From positions 3,130,501 through 3,194,500 of the forward strand of contig NZ_CP089391.1 in NCBI RefSeq assembly GCF_027594865.1: DNA of 64,000 nt, in the 5' to 3' direction. Below are positions 7,597 through 15,727 of this stretch, piece after piece. The position numbers and the translations under genes were made by a program. The stretch is from Bradyrhizobium xenonodulans (lineage in GTDB: Bacteria > Pseudomonadota > Alphaproteobacteria > Rhizobiales > Xanthobacteraceae). Under the pieces are notes generated by a model. It saw only the letters and a list, made by a program, of their open reading frames with translations, had not been told where the DNA came from and ran no database searches. Each line of letters begins with the position of its first letter. Position 1 is the stretch's first letter.

Positions 7597-8593
7597 TTTC
7601 TGGATCGCATGCGGCCATCATCTGCTCGATCGCGACGAGAGCGGCGGGCTTCGCGTAACCGACGAATTCCTGAAGGCATATTTTGCCCGCCCCGAGCTGA
7701 TGCCGCCGAAGGACGCGTGTCCGGTCGAACGAACACTGCATCGCGAGATGCTTGCCGATCCGCGCCAGCCGGTCGGAGCGGACGAGGTCGCAGCGATCGC
7801 CGATGAGGACGCGCGGGAGAACTGGCGCTTCGTGCTCGGGTTTCGCGATCTCATGTTGCGGCACCGAACGCTCGAAGCCGCCTATCTCGCAGCCCTGCAC
7901 TCGTGGTCAGACAATCTGCCGCCGCTGTTCATCAATCAGCTCGTGCAGGTGATCCTGCGCAATGCCCTCGACGGCAACGACGATCCGTTCGTGCTGCGCG
8001 CCGCCGAGCTGTTCTTCCGGCCGCAGCGGATCCTTCCGCATGAACGGGCCTTGCTGCTTGGCGATGAAGAGGTCGTCGGCGGTCGCAGCCCGACGCCTGT
8101 GTTGTCGCTGATCTCGATGCTGGCCACCAAGACGGACGCCCAGCTCGATGTGTTGAGCGAGGACAACGCCGAGACCTATTGGGAACGCAGCGACCGGTTC
8201 GATTTGGCCCTCGATCTTACCGCGGGCGGACGAGGGCCCCACGCGCTGGCGCAGGCGATGGCACGCTGGGTTTCCCATTTGCTTGGGATCGACGTTGCCG
8301 TTGAACCGCTGACGGAACTGCGTGAGGCGAGACTGACTTGGTATGTTGGATTGGACGCTGAGGCCACCAATATGGGCGATCGGCTTTGGCACGGCGAGGA
8401 GCTCGACGAGCCCAGCGCAGGGCAAGTGCTCTCGCTGTTTCGCCTGACCTTTGCGGATGCTGGCCTCGCCATGGAGACCCTGCGGGGCGAGCCGGTCTAT
8501 CTGATCCTGGCGATGACAGCCGATCAGAAACTTCGCATGAAGCCGCAGAATCTGCTGATGGGACTGCCGATCAGGCGCGGGGAGGCCATCTGA
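7589..8593 (+). CDS. DUF6352 family protein, FDH operon
   Basis: The 334-residue protein starts MSDFWIACGHHLLDRD and fits the DUF6352 family known only from formate dehydrogenase gene neighbourhoods. It is mainly helical, with a His-His near the N-terminus, and shows no signal peptide. The ATG at 7589 lies inside the end of DUF6505 and the reading frame ends one base into the next start, so it is translated as part of the same polycistron. No catalytic motif is recognised. The dedicated presence next to DUF3305 and DUF3306 suggests a maturation or quality-control factor. Confidence 0.75.
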   Translation: MSDFWIACGHHLLDRDESGGLRVTDEFLKAYFARPELMPPKDACPVERTLHREMLADPRQPVGADEVAAIADEDARENWRFVLGFRDLMLRHRTLEAAYLAALHSWSDNLPPLFINQLVQVILRNALDGNDDPFVLRAAELFFRPQRILPHERALLLGDEEVVGGRSPTPVLSLISMLATKTDAQLDVLSEDNAETYWERSDRFDLALDLTAGGRGPHALAQAMARWVSHLLGIDVAVEPLTELREARLTWYVGLDAEATNMGDRLWHGEELDEPSAGQVLSLFRLTFADAGLAMETLRGEPVYLILAMTADQKLRMKPQNLLMGLPIRRGEAI

Positions 8594-9108
8594 TGAGCGC
8601 TACCCTGCCAATCCTGCGTATCCCCGTCGGCATCGTCGTCGAACGGCGCAAGATGGCATCGCCCTGGGGGGATTTTATCTGGCGGAGCGCCGCCGTGTTG
8701 CCTGACAAACCGGACACCAAGCCCTGGACAATCTTGCGCGAACAGGGCGGCACGACCTGGTTCTATGCCGGCAGCGCAACGGTTGATCTGTACGTGTCGG
8801 AAACCGCGCGTTACCGCGACAATGTTGCCTCCGGCGCGCCGAGCATCTGGGTGGTCTTGAGCCCATCCGGGGGGCCCTGGCCTTATGCGATCGCCGCCGC
8901 GACCGCCGATCCCGCGGAAGGAGAGGGATTTACCGAGGCCGCTGACAATCTGGTTGAAGCCGTACCGATGCCCGAGGCGGTGCGCGAGGTGATTGAAAGC
9001 TTTATCGCCGAACACCACGTCGAGAGAGAGTTCGTCAAACGCGAGCGACGGCGCGCCAATCCCGAGGCCCTCGCGCGTGGGCGGCACGAAGGGGGCAAGA
9101 ATGACTAA
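8593..9108 (+). CDS. DUF3305 family protein, FDH operon
   Basis: The 171-residue product begins with PILRIPVGIVVERRKMASPW, the hallmark opening of DUF3305, followed by a WFYAGSATVDLYVSETARYRDN core. It overlaps the preceding stop by one base and the following DUF3306 start by eight bases. DUF3305 and DUF3306 are almost always paired beside formate dehydrogenase. No function is established. The C-terminus is highly basic (VKRERRRANPEALARGRHEGG), which might contact a partner protein or nucleic acid. Confidence 0.85.
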   Translation: MSATLPILRIPVGIVVERRKMASPWGDFIWRSAAVLPDKPDTKPWTILREQGGTTWFYAGSATVDLYVSETARYRDNVASGAPSIWVVLSPSGGPWPYAIAAATADPAEGEGFTEAADNLVEAVPMPEAVREVIESFIAEHHVEREFVKRERRRANPEALARGRHEGGKND

Positions 9109-9712
9109 GGAAGAATTCCTCGCGCGCTGGTCGCGCCGCAAGCGCGAGGCAGAGTCGAGCGTTCCGGCTCCGCAAACGGGCAAGCCTGCCAGCGAGACCC
9201 CTGCGCCATCCACGGCGGCCGAGGGCGCCTCCGAAGTCGATCTTGCGAGTCTGCCGTCCATCGATTCAATCACGGCGATGACCGACATTACCGCATTTCT
9301 GCGCGAAGGTATTCCGCGGGAATTGACCCGCGCCGCTCTTCGCCGCGCCTGGACGGCCGATCCGGCGATCCGCGATTTCGTGGGCCTTGCGGAGAACGCC
9401 TGGGACTTCACCGATCCGAACGCCATGCCTGGGTTTGGGCCGCTGGATTGTTCGCAGGCTGAGCTTGCCGCCCTGGTCGACCGGATCGTCGGCGGTGTGC
9501 ATCGCGCCGCGGAAACCTTGGCTGACGCTCCGACGCAGTCGCAACAGTCCTCGGATACGATCCCAGCTCCGGACGTTGCGCACGTTGCCGTGCTTACAGA
9601 GGAGCCGGATCAAGGCCGGGAGATCGCGGGTCCCGCTGCATCGCCGCCAATCACAGATGTCGAAGCGGCTCCCGTACGGCGCCGCACACATGGCAGTGCG
9701 TTGCCCGGCTAG
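9101..9712 (+). CDS. DUF3306 family protein, FDH operon
   Basis: This 203-residue protein has the family opening (FLARWSRRKREAE), a Pro/Ala-rich linker, then the conserved core DITAFLREGIPRELTRAALRRAWTADPAIRDFVGLAENAWDFT, quoted here only as its outline: a helix pair around residues 60-110 ending in AENAWDF. The C-terminal third is low-complexity and probably disordered. ATG 9101 overlaps the DUF3305 coding end. After it comes a 133-base gap, the first break in the operon. Confidence 0.85.
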   Translation: MTKEEFLARWSRRKREAESSVPAPQTGKPASETPAPSTAAEGASEVDLASLPSIDSITAMTDITAFLREGIPRELTRAALRRAWTADPAIRDFVGLAENAWDFTDPNAMPGFGPLDCSQAELAALVDRIVGGVHRAAETLADAPTQSQQSSDTIPAPDVAHVAVLTEEPDQGREIAGPAASPPITDVEAAPVRRRTHGSALPG

Positions 9713-9787
9713 TCTTTCGACCAAAGGCTATAGCCTCCACCTATGCCTCGGCGATTGACCGTCTGCGGAACCGGGTCTACGCTTCTA

Positions 9788-9805
9788 GCGCTTTGTTAGC
9801 AAAGC
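9788..9805. promoter_or_regulatory. 7-bp inverted repeat upstream of the HTH-TorD gene
   Basis: A perfect inverted repeat, CGCTTTG-TTAG-CAAAGCG, sits in the 133-base gap between DUF3306 and the HTH-TorD fusion and is followed by the AT-rich ATAAAT. It lacks a T-run, so a terminator is less likely than an operator or a hairpin. The downstream gene carries a DNA-binding domain, so autoregulation is possible. Confidence 0.45.
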
Positions 9806-9845
9806 GATAAATCAGTCACTCGGGTCTCGGGCAACGGAGGTCCAT

Positions 9846-10637
9846 GTGCGTGATGCCGGACTTGATCGGGCCATTGACGCTGCAGGCGGCGTGGCCCAGC
9901 TTGCGCGCAAAATCTGCATCAGCCAGCCCTCCGTTTCAAACTGGAGCGAGATACCCGCGCAACGGGTGATTGCAGTGGAACTGGCAACGGGTGTTCCCCG
10001 CGCCGAGCTCCGGCCTGATCTCTATCCTGAACATCATCACGAGCGCACGGTCTCGCTGGACGGCGTCGATCCGATCGATGTCGCGCGTGCGCAGGAATAT
10101 GCCCTTCTCGCCGCCTTGCTCGCGGCTGCGCCGTCCAAGAGCTTGCTCGATCGGCTTACGGGTCTGAACGGAGACGAGACGCCGCTCGGTCGGGCTCACG
10201 CCGCCCTGGCGGAAGCCGCCGCACGCGCGAACGCGGGTCAGATCGAGCGCGAATATTTTGACCTTTTCGTCGGTCTCGGCCGCGGTGAGTTGCTGCCCTA
10301 CGCCTCTTACTACCTGACTGGATTCCTCAACGAACGGCCGCTGTCCCGTTTGCGATCCGATCTTGCGGCGCTCGGCATCGAGCGCGCCGAGAACAATTCC
10401 GAACCTGAAGATCACGCCGCTGTCCTCTGCGAGATCATGGCAGGAATGGCTGACGGCCGCTTGGAAGTGTCGTTCGAAGCGCAGCGCGCGCTGTTCGAAA
10501 AACACGTTTCGCCCTGGATGGGACGTCTGTTCGCCGACATGGAACAGGCGGCGAACGCAAATTTCTATCGCGCGGTCGGCACGCTCGGCCGCCAGTTTAT
10601 CGAGATCGAGAGGCAAGGCTTCTCGTTCGCCAAGTGA
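9846..10637 (+). CDS. HTH (YdaS/Cro-like) - TorD chaperone fusion
   Basis: The 263-residue protein combines an N-terminal helix-turn-helix of the YdaS/Cro type (RAIDAAGGVAQLARKICISQPSVSNWSE, shown by its AAGGVAQLARKI and SQPSVSNWS halves, about residues 9-37) with a TorD-type molybdoenzyme chaperone from about residue 75 (EYFDLFVGLGRGELLPYASYYLTGFLNERPL, core phrase LFVGLGRGELLPYASYY). TorD proteins guard the Tat substrate until the molybdenum cofactor is loaded. GTG 9846 is preceded by GGAGG at five bases; the nearby ATG at 9844 is in another frame. The fusion could couple chaperone occupancy to transcription of the operon, but that is inference. Confidence 0.8.
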   Translation: MRDAGLDRAIDAAGGVAQLARKICISQPSVSNWSEIPAQRVIAVELATGVPRAELRPDLYPEHHHERTVSLDGVDPIDVARAQEYALLAALLAAAPSKSLLDRLTGLNGDETPLGRAHAALAEAAARANAGQIEREYFDLFVGLGRGELLPYASYYLTGFLNERPLSRLRSDLAALGIERAENNSEPEDHAAVLCEIMAGMADGRLEVSFEAQRALFEKHVSPWMGRLFADMEQAANANFYRAVGTLGRQFIEIERQGFSFAK

Positions 10638-10666
10638 CCAGCGCAGGCTGGTCCGGGAGAGATGCG

Positions 10667-10876
10667 ATGAGCGATGAAAAGAAAGCGGTCGTTGGACGGC
10701 GCGACTTCCTCCGCAAGGTTGGCATCGGCACGGTGGGCGCTGGCGCCACGCTGGCGACGCCAATTGTCGGCTCCGTGCAAGCCGACAGCGAGAACAACGA
10801 TGAGAAGCGTAAAGCACGCTACAAGGAATCCGATCACGTGAAGGCCTATTACCGCGTCAATCGCTATCCCGCCTGA
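10667..10876 (+). CDS. Twin-arginine small subunit/accessory of formate dehydrogenase
   Basis: This is a 69-residue protein with a strong Tat signal (VVGRRDFLRKVGIGTVGAG) and a short charged tail ending in KAYYRVNRYPA. Such short Tat peptides are found immediately ahead of the catalytic subunit in FDH operons of this type and are annotated as formate dehydrogenase accessory or small proteins. The start is placed at 10667, after GGGAGAG. The mature part is only about 35 residues, so it may escort or cap the alpha subunit during export rather than carry cofactors. Confidence 0.8.
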   Translation: MSDEKKAVVGRRDFLRKVGIGTVGAGATLATPIVGSVQADSENNDEKRKARYKESDHVKAYYRVNRYPA

Positions 10877-10887
10877 GGGAGGCTGCC

Positions 10888-13836
10888 GTGCTGATCAAGC
10901 GAACACAAGAGCATTCCGGAGTCGACCGCCGCGGCTCAGTCGCGAACACCCTGGCAAGCCAGAGCACCGGTCTCGACCGCCGCGCCTTCCTGCGCCGGTC
11001 CGGTATTGCGGGGGGCGCGCTCGCGGCACTCGGGATCGTGCCGGTGTCCGGCGTGCGCAAGGCGGATGCGGCTATGGCGGGTCCGCTGACCGCCGGCGCC
11101 ACCGTCAAGAAAAGCATCTGCACGCATTGCTCGGTCGGATGCACCGTGACAGCGGAGGTGTTGAACGGGGTCTGGATCGGCCAGGAGCCGAGCTGGGAGT
11201 CCCCGATCAATCGCGGATCTCATTGCGCGAAGGGAGCTTCCGTACGCGAGCTGGTGCACAGCGAGCGGCGTTTGCGCTATCCGATGAAGCTCGTGAACGG
11301 TCAATGGACGCGCGTCTCCTGGGAGACCGCGATCAACGAGATCGGCGACAAGTTCCTCGAGGTTCGCGAAAAATCGGGACCGGATTCCGTCTACTGGCTC
11401 GGATCGGCCAAGATGACCAATGAAGGCGCATATCTGTTCCGCAAGCTCGGGGCGTTCTGGGGCACCAACAACACCGACCATCAGGCACGCATCTGCCATT
11501 CGACCACCGTCACCGGCGTCGCCAATACCTGGGGCTACGGCGCGATGACCAACAGCTACAACGATATTCGCAATGCCAAGACCCAGATGATCATGGGCGG
11601 CAATCCGGCGGAGGCGCATCCGGTTTCGTTGCAGCATCTGCTCGAGGGGAAGGAGCTGCAGAAGGCCAACTTCATCGTCATCGATCCGCGCATGACGCGC
11701 ACCGCGGCACACGCTACGGAATATGTGCGAATGCGTCCGGGGACCGATATTCCGGTGCTCTACGGCATCATGTGGCACATCCTCCAGAACGGCTGGGAGG
11801 ACAAGGAATTCATCAGTCAACGCGTCTACGGCTTCGACGATCTCCGCAAGGAAGTGGAGAAATGGAATCCGCAAGAGGTCGAGCGCGTCACGGGCATTCC
11901 CAGCGAACAGCTCAAGCTGGTCGCCAAGATGTTCGCCACCGAGAAGCCCTCGACGTTGATCTGGGCCATGGGCCAGACCCAGAAGACGGTCGGCACCGCC
12001 AATGTGCGGGCGAGCTGCATCCTGCTGCTCTTGACTGGCAATGTTGGCGGACCTGGCATGGGCGCCAACATCTTCCGCGGCCATGACAATGTGCAGGGCG
12101 CGACCGACGTCGGGCTCGATATTGTGACGTTGCCGTTCTATTACGGCCTTGCCGAGGGCGCGTGGAAGCACTGGTCGCGGGTCTGGGAGGTCGACTACGA
12201 GTTCTTGAAGTCGCGTTTCGATTCCAAGCAGATCATGGAAACTCCCGGCATTCCGCTCACCCGGTGGTTCGAGGCGGTGACGCTGCCGAAGGACCAGGTC
12301 GCGCAGAAGGACAATGTGCGGGCGGTGTTTGTTCAGGGACACGCCAGCAACAGCATCACGCGCATTCCGGAGTCTCTCAATGGCCTGAAGGCGCTGGAGC
12401 TGCTTGTCATTGCCGACCCGCATCCGACGACCTGGGCATCGCTTGCGGTCGAGGCCGGCCGCAAGGATGGCGTCTACGTTCTTCCGGTGGCCACGCAATT
12501 CGAATGCAAGGGATCGCGCGTCGCCTCGAACCGCTCGCTGCAATGGGGCGAGCAGATCGTCAAACCGATCTTCGAATCGAAGGACGATCTCGAGGTCATC
12601 TATCTGATGGCCAGGAAGCTCGGCTTCGCCGACTCGATGTTCAAGAAAATCAAGGTCGAGAATAACCTGCCTGAAGCAGAAGATGTGCTGCGCGAGATGA
12701 ACCGCGGCAGCTGGTCGACCGGCTATTGCGGGCAATCGCCAGAGCGGCTCAAGGCACACATGAAGAACCAGGCGAAGTTCGACATGCTGACGATGCGCGC
12801 TCCCAAGGACGATCCGGAGGTCGGTGGCGATTATTACGGCCTGCCGTGGCCGTGCTGGGGTTCGCCGGAAGTCCGGCATCCGGGCACGCCACTGCTCTAC
12901 GACACCAATCTCGCGGTGATGGACGGTGGCGGCACGTTCCGGCCACGCTTCGGCATCGAGCGCGAGGAGAAGCTGCCAGACGGGACCACGCGCAAGGTCA
13001 GCATGCTCGCCGACAAGTCCCACTCCAAGGATTCCGAGATTCAGGACGGCTATCCCGAATTCACGCTGGCGAGCCTGAAGAAGCTCGGCTGGGACACCGA
13101 TCTCACCGAAGCAGAGATGGCCACCATCATGAAAGTCAATCCGACCAATCCGGATTCGGTGTCGTGGTCGCTCGATCTCTCGGGCGGCATCCAGCGGGTA
13201 GCCCTTAAGCATGGTTGCGTGCCCTATGGCAATGGCAAGGCTCGCATGAACGCCTTCGGCCTGCCTGATCCGATTCCGGTCCATCGCGAGCCGATCTACA
13301 CGCCACGCGTCGACCTCGTCGAAAAATATCCGACGCTGCCCGATGCCAAGCAGTTCCGCATGCCCAATATCGGCTTCTCGGTGCAGAAGGCTGCCGTGGA
13401 GAAGGGGATCGCAAAGCAGTTCCCGCTCATTCTCTCTTCGGGCCGCCTGGTCGAGTATGAAGGCGGCGGCGAGGAGACGCGTACCAATCCGTGGCTTGCC
13501 GAACTGCAGCAGGACATGTTCATCGAGATCAATCCTGCCGATGCCGCCGATCGCGGCGTCAAGGACGGCGGCTGGGTCTGGGTCACGGGCGCGGAGAACA
13601 ATTCCAGGGCAAGGATGAAGGCGCTCGTCACCGAGCGCGTCGGCAAGGGCGTCGCCTGGATGCCCTTCCATTTCGGCGGCTGGCTGGGAGGCAAGGATCT
13701 TCGCGGTGCCTACCCGAAGGGGACCGATCCGATCGTGCTCGGCGAAAGCGCGAACACTATCACCACCTACGGATATGATCCCGCGACGGGCATGCAGGAA
13801 CCCAAGGTCACGCTTTGCCAGATCGCGGCGGCATAA
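10888..13836 (+). CDS. fdhA: Formate dehydrogenase, catalytic alpha subunit
   Basis: This is a 982-residue molybdopterin oxidoreductase oxidising formate to CO2. A Tat signal occupies the N-terminus, with R31-R32 in DRRAFLRRSGIAGG. The proximal [4Fe-4S] site is C78-x2-C81-x3-C85 with C113, and the metal ligand is C203 in QARICHST, so this is a cysteine rather than selenocysteine enzyme. The C-terminal dinucleotide-binding domain contains SSGRLVEYEGGGEETRTNPW and HFGGWLGG. The GTG start follows GAGGGAGG. It lies 11 bases after the small Tat protein and 12 before the beta subunit. Length is close to other FDH-N/FDH3 alpha subunits. Confidence 0.95.
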   Translation: MLIKRTQEHSGVDRRGSVANTLASQSTGLDRRAFLRRSGIAGGALAALGIVPVSGVRKADAAMAGPLTAGATVKKSICTHCSVGCTVTAEVLNGVWIGQEPSWESPINRGSHCAKGASVRELVHSERRLRYPMKLVNGQWTRVSWETAINEIGDKFLEVREKSGPDSVYWLGSAKMTNEGAYLFRKLGAFWGTNNTDHQARICHSTTVTGVANTWGYGAMTNSYNDIRNAKTQMIMGGNPAEAHPVSLQHLLEGKELQKANFIVIDPRMTRTAAHATEYVRMRPGTDIPVLYGIMWHILQNGWEDKEFISQRVYGFDDLRKEVEKWNPQEVERVTGIPSEQLKLVAKMFATEKPSTLIWAMGQTQKTVGTANVRASCILLLLTGNVGGPGMGANIFRGHDNVQGATDVGLDIVTLPFYYGLAEGAWKHWSRVWEVDYEFLKSRFDSKQIMETPGIPLTRWFEAVTLPKDQVAQKDNVRAVFVQGHASNSITRIPESLNGLKALELLVIADPHPTTWASLAVEAGRKDGVYVLPVATQFECKGSRVASNRSLQWGEQIVKPIFESKDDLEVIYLMARKLGFADSMFKKIKVENNLPEAEDVLREMNRGSWSTGYCGQSPERLKAHMKNQAKFDMLTMRAPKDDPEVGGDYYGLPWPCWGSPEVRHPGTPLLYDTNLAVMDGGGTFRPRFGIEREEKLPDGTTRKVSMLADKSHSKDSEIQDGYPEFTLASLKKLGWDTDLTEAEMATIMKVNPTNPDSVSWSLDLSGGIQRVALKHGCVPYGNGKARMNAFGLPDPIPVHREPIYTPRVDLVEKYPTLPDAKQFRMPNIGFSVQKAAVEKGIAKQFPLILSSGRLVEYEGGGEETRTNPWLAELQQDMFIEINPADAADRGVKDGGWVWVTGAENNSRARMKALVTERVGKGVAWMPFHFGGWLGGKDLRGAYPKGTDPIVLGESANTITTYGYDPATGMQEPKVTLCQIAAA

Positions 13837-13848
13837 GGAGCAACGACG

Positions 13849-14445
13849 ATGGCACGTATGAAATTCCTTTGCGACGCCGACCGTTGCATCGAATGCAATG
13901 CCTGCGTCACCGCCTGCAAGAACGAGCATGAGGTGCCTTGGGGCATCAACCGGCGCCGCGTGGTGACCATCAATGACGGCAAGCCGGGCGAACGTTCGAT
14001 CTCGATGGCCTGCATGCATTGTACCGACGCGCCCTGCGCGGCCGTGTGCCCCGTGAATTGCTTCTACACCACCGCCGATGGCGTGGTGCTGCACTCCAAG
14101 GACCTCTGCATCGGCTGCGGGTATTGTTTCTACGCCTGTCCGTTCGGCGCGCCGCAATATCCGAAGGTCGGAAACTTCGGCTCGCGCGGTAAGATGGACA
14201 AATGCACCTACTGCGCTGGCGGCCCAGAGGCCGACGGCAGCAAGGAGGAATACGAGAAGTACGGCGCGAACCGCTTGGCGGAGGGCAAGCTCCCGCTGTG
14301 TGCCGAAATGTGCTCGACCAAGTCGCTGCTCGCGGGCGACGGGGAGATCATCGCCCAGATCTACAAGGAACGCGTGACGAAGCGCGGCTACGGCTCCGGT
14401 GCGTGGGGCTGGAAGACCGCTTATCGCGAAACGATCGGGTCCTGA
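13849..14445 (+). CDS. fdhB: Formate dehydrogenase beta subunit, four-cluster ferredoxin
   Basis: The 198-residue iron-sulfur subunit has four cysteine groups: CIECNACVTACKNE, CMHCTDAPCAAVCPVN, CIGCGYCFYACPFGAPQ and the later CTYC with CAEMC. These would hold four [4Fe-4S] clusters that relay electrons from the alpha subunit to the cytochrome b. It is much shorter than E. coli FdoH/FdnH (about 300 residues) and lacks a C-terminal transmembrane anchor, as is usual for the FDH3-type beta subunit. It is translated 12 bases after fdhA. Confidence 0.93.
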   Translation: MARMKFLCDADRCIECNACVTACKNEHEVPWGINRRRVVTINDGKPGERSISMACMHCTDAPCAAVCPVNCFYTTADGVVLHSKDLCIGCGYCFYACPFGAPQYPKVGNFGSRGKMDKCTYCAGGPEADGSKEEYEKYGANRLAEGKLPLCAEMCSTKSLLAGDGEIIAQIYKERVTKRGYGSGAWGWKTAYRETIGS

Positions 14446-14484
14446 CGCGTACCGCAGTCAGGGACGCGATACCAGGAGGCGCAG

Positions 14485-15486
14485 ATGGCGTCATTTGGAA
14501 GGTTCATTCGCCTGGCGCTTGGCGCATGCGCGCTGGTTCTGGTGATTGTGGCGGCTCCAGCGAGTGCCCAGCAGGTCAACCCGACCGCAAGCTCCGTCAA
14601 AGAGCAGCAACTGCTGCAGGAGCTCAACCGGATTCAGGGCCGTGTCAGCATTCCGGATCAGAGGTCGGGTGTGCTCGAACAGCCGCAGGGGCGCGAATGG
14701 CGGGAGTTTCGCAATGTCACGCTGCGCTGGATTGGCGGCGTCGCGATTGTCGGCATGCTGGCGCTGCTCGTGGTCTTCTATCTCACTCGTGGCATGGTGC
14801 GTCTCGAAAGCGGGAGATCGGGACGCAGCATCGTGCGCTTTACCATGTTTGAGCGCTTCGTGCACTGGATGACCGCCACCTGCTTCATCATCCTCGCGAT
14901 CTCGGGACTGAACATTACCTTCGGACGGCCGCTGTTGTTGCCGTTGATCGGCTTTGAAGCCTTCTCTGAATGGTCGCAATGGGCGAAATACGCCCACAGC
15001 TATCTGAGTTTCCCATTCACCATCGGCGTCATCCTGATCTTCCTGATGTGGATCGCGGGAAATATCCCGAACAAGGTGGATGTTGCCTGGATCAGGCGGG
15101 GAGGGGGCATTGTCGGCCATGATCATCCGCCGGCCTATCGCTTCAATGCCGGCCAGAAGATGATCTACTGGATCGTCGTGATCGGGGGAGGCCTCGTTGC
15201 AGCGACGGGATACCAGCTGATGTTCCCGTTTTACATAGGCGGCATCGGAGGCATGCAGATGGCCCAGATCATCCACTCCGTGGTGGCCGTGCTGTTTGTG
15301 GCCGCAATGATTGCGCACATCTATATCGGCACGATCGGGATGGAGGGAGCTTTCGAGGCCATGGGTTCGGGCGAGGTCGACCTCAACTGGGCGCGTGAGC
15401 ATCATAGCCTGTGGCTCGAGGAACAGAGTGGGCGGACCGGACCGAACGATCAACGGCCGCAACAAGCGACCGCAGCGGCGGAATGA
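14485..15486 (+). CDS. fdhC: Formate dehydrogenase gamma subunit, cytochrome b
   Basis: This 333-residue membrane subunit has an N-terminal signal-like segment ending in ASAQQ, then five hydrophobic spans: near 85-105, 125-145, 170-190, 228-246 and 255-280. Histidines at span edges, such as H127 in FVHWMTA and those in AHSYLS, IIHSVVAV and AHIYIG, are the likely heme b ligands. It anchors the alpha-beta dimer and passes electrons to the quinone pool. The extra N-terminal periplasmic region of about 50 residues before the first span is typical of the alphaproteobacterial form. An imperfect CGGCC/GGCCG hairpin at 15492-15508 follows, but there is no T-run. Confidence 0.92.
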   Translation: MASFGRFIRLALGACALVLVIVAAPASAQQVNPTASSVKEQQLLQELNRIQGRVSIPDQRSGVLEQPQGREWREFRNVTLRWIGGVAIVGMLALLVVFYLTRGMVRLESGRSGRSIVRFTMFERFVHWMTATCFIILAISGLNITFGRPLLLPLIGFEAFSEWSQWAKYAHSYLSFPFTIGVILIFLMWIAGNIPNKVDVAWIRRGGGIVGHDHPPAYRFNAGQKMIYWIVVIGGGLVAATGYQLMFPFYIGGIGGMQMAQIIHSVVAVLFVAAMIAHIYIGTIGMEGAFEAMGSGEVDLNWAREHHSLWLEEQSGRTGPNDQRPQQATAAAE

Positions 15487-15523
15487 GCGAGCGGCCTGAA
15501 AAGGGCCGGTCCGGTGTGCCGCT

Positions 15524-15727
15524 CTATCGTGCCCACTCTCTGGCAAACAGAACCGACCGGTCCTCGATCTCCTGCTCAGGCAGCGTGCTCGCTCGGCCTT
15601 TCTGCAGCTCTTGAATGTTCGGCATGCTGCTTTGCGCGAAGCGAGAAAGTGCATGCGGTTTGAGCGCGCCGGCGGCAGCACTGATGACGAGCAGGGCCGT
15701 GGCGAGCGAAAGCATGAGGCGCTTCAT
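15524..15727 (-). CDS. Small exported hypothetical protein (67 aa)
   Basis: ATG at 15725-15727 has GGAG seven bases upstream on the minus strand. The product opens with a signal peptide (MKRLMLSLATALLVISAAAG) and the mature part contains MPNIQELQKGRASTLPEQEI, rich in Gln and Glu. It resembles short exported proteins seen beside respiratory genes in Bradyrhizobium, but no function is known. It is convergent with fdhC. Longer versions of the frame up to 15910 lack the signal-peptide-first layout and have no better start. Confidence 0.55.
   Translation of the reverse strand: MKRLMLSLATALLVISAAAGALKPHALSRFAQSSMPNIQELQKGRASTLPEQEIEDRSVLFAREWAR

Noticed and set aside
11494..11496. Possible selenocysteine in formate dehydrogenase
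   Set aside because: The active-site codon is TGC (Cys203), not TGA, so no selenocysteine insertion is needed.
10936..14157. Very long open frame (over 1000 codons) antisense to fdhA and fdhB
   Set aside because: It mirrors the high-GC codon pattern of strongly supported genes on the plus strand, has no domain, and is rich in Arg, His and Ala. It is a shadow.
14491..15681. Antisense frame opposite fdhC
   Set aside because: The product is His/Arg-rich with no domain, while fdhC on the other strand has clear heme and membrane signatures.
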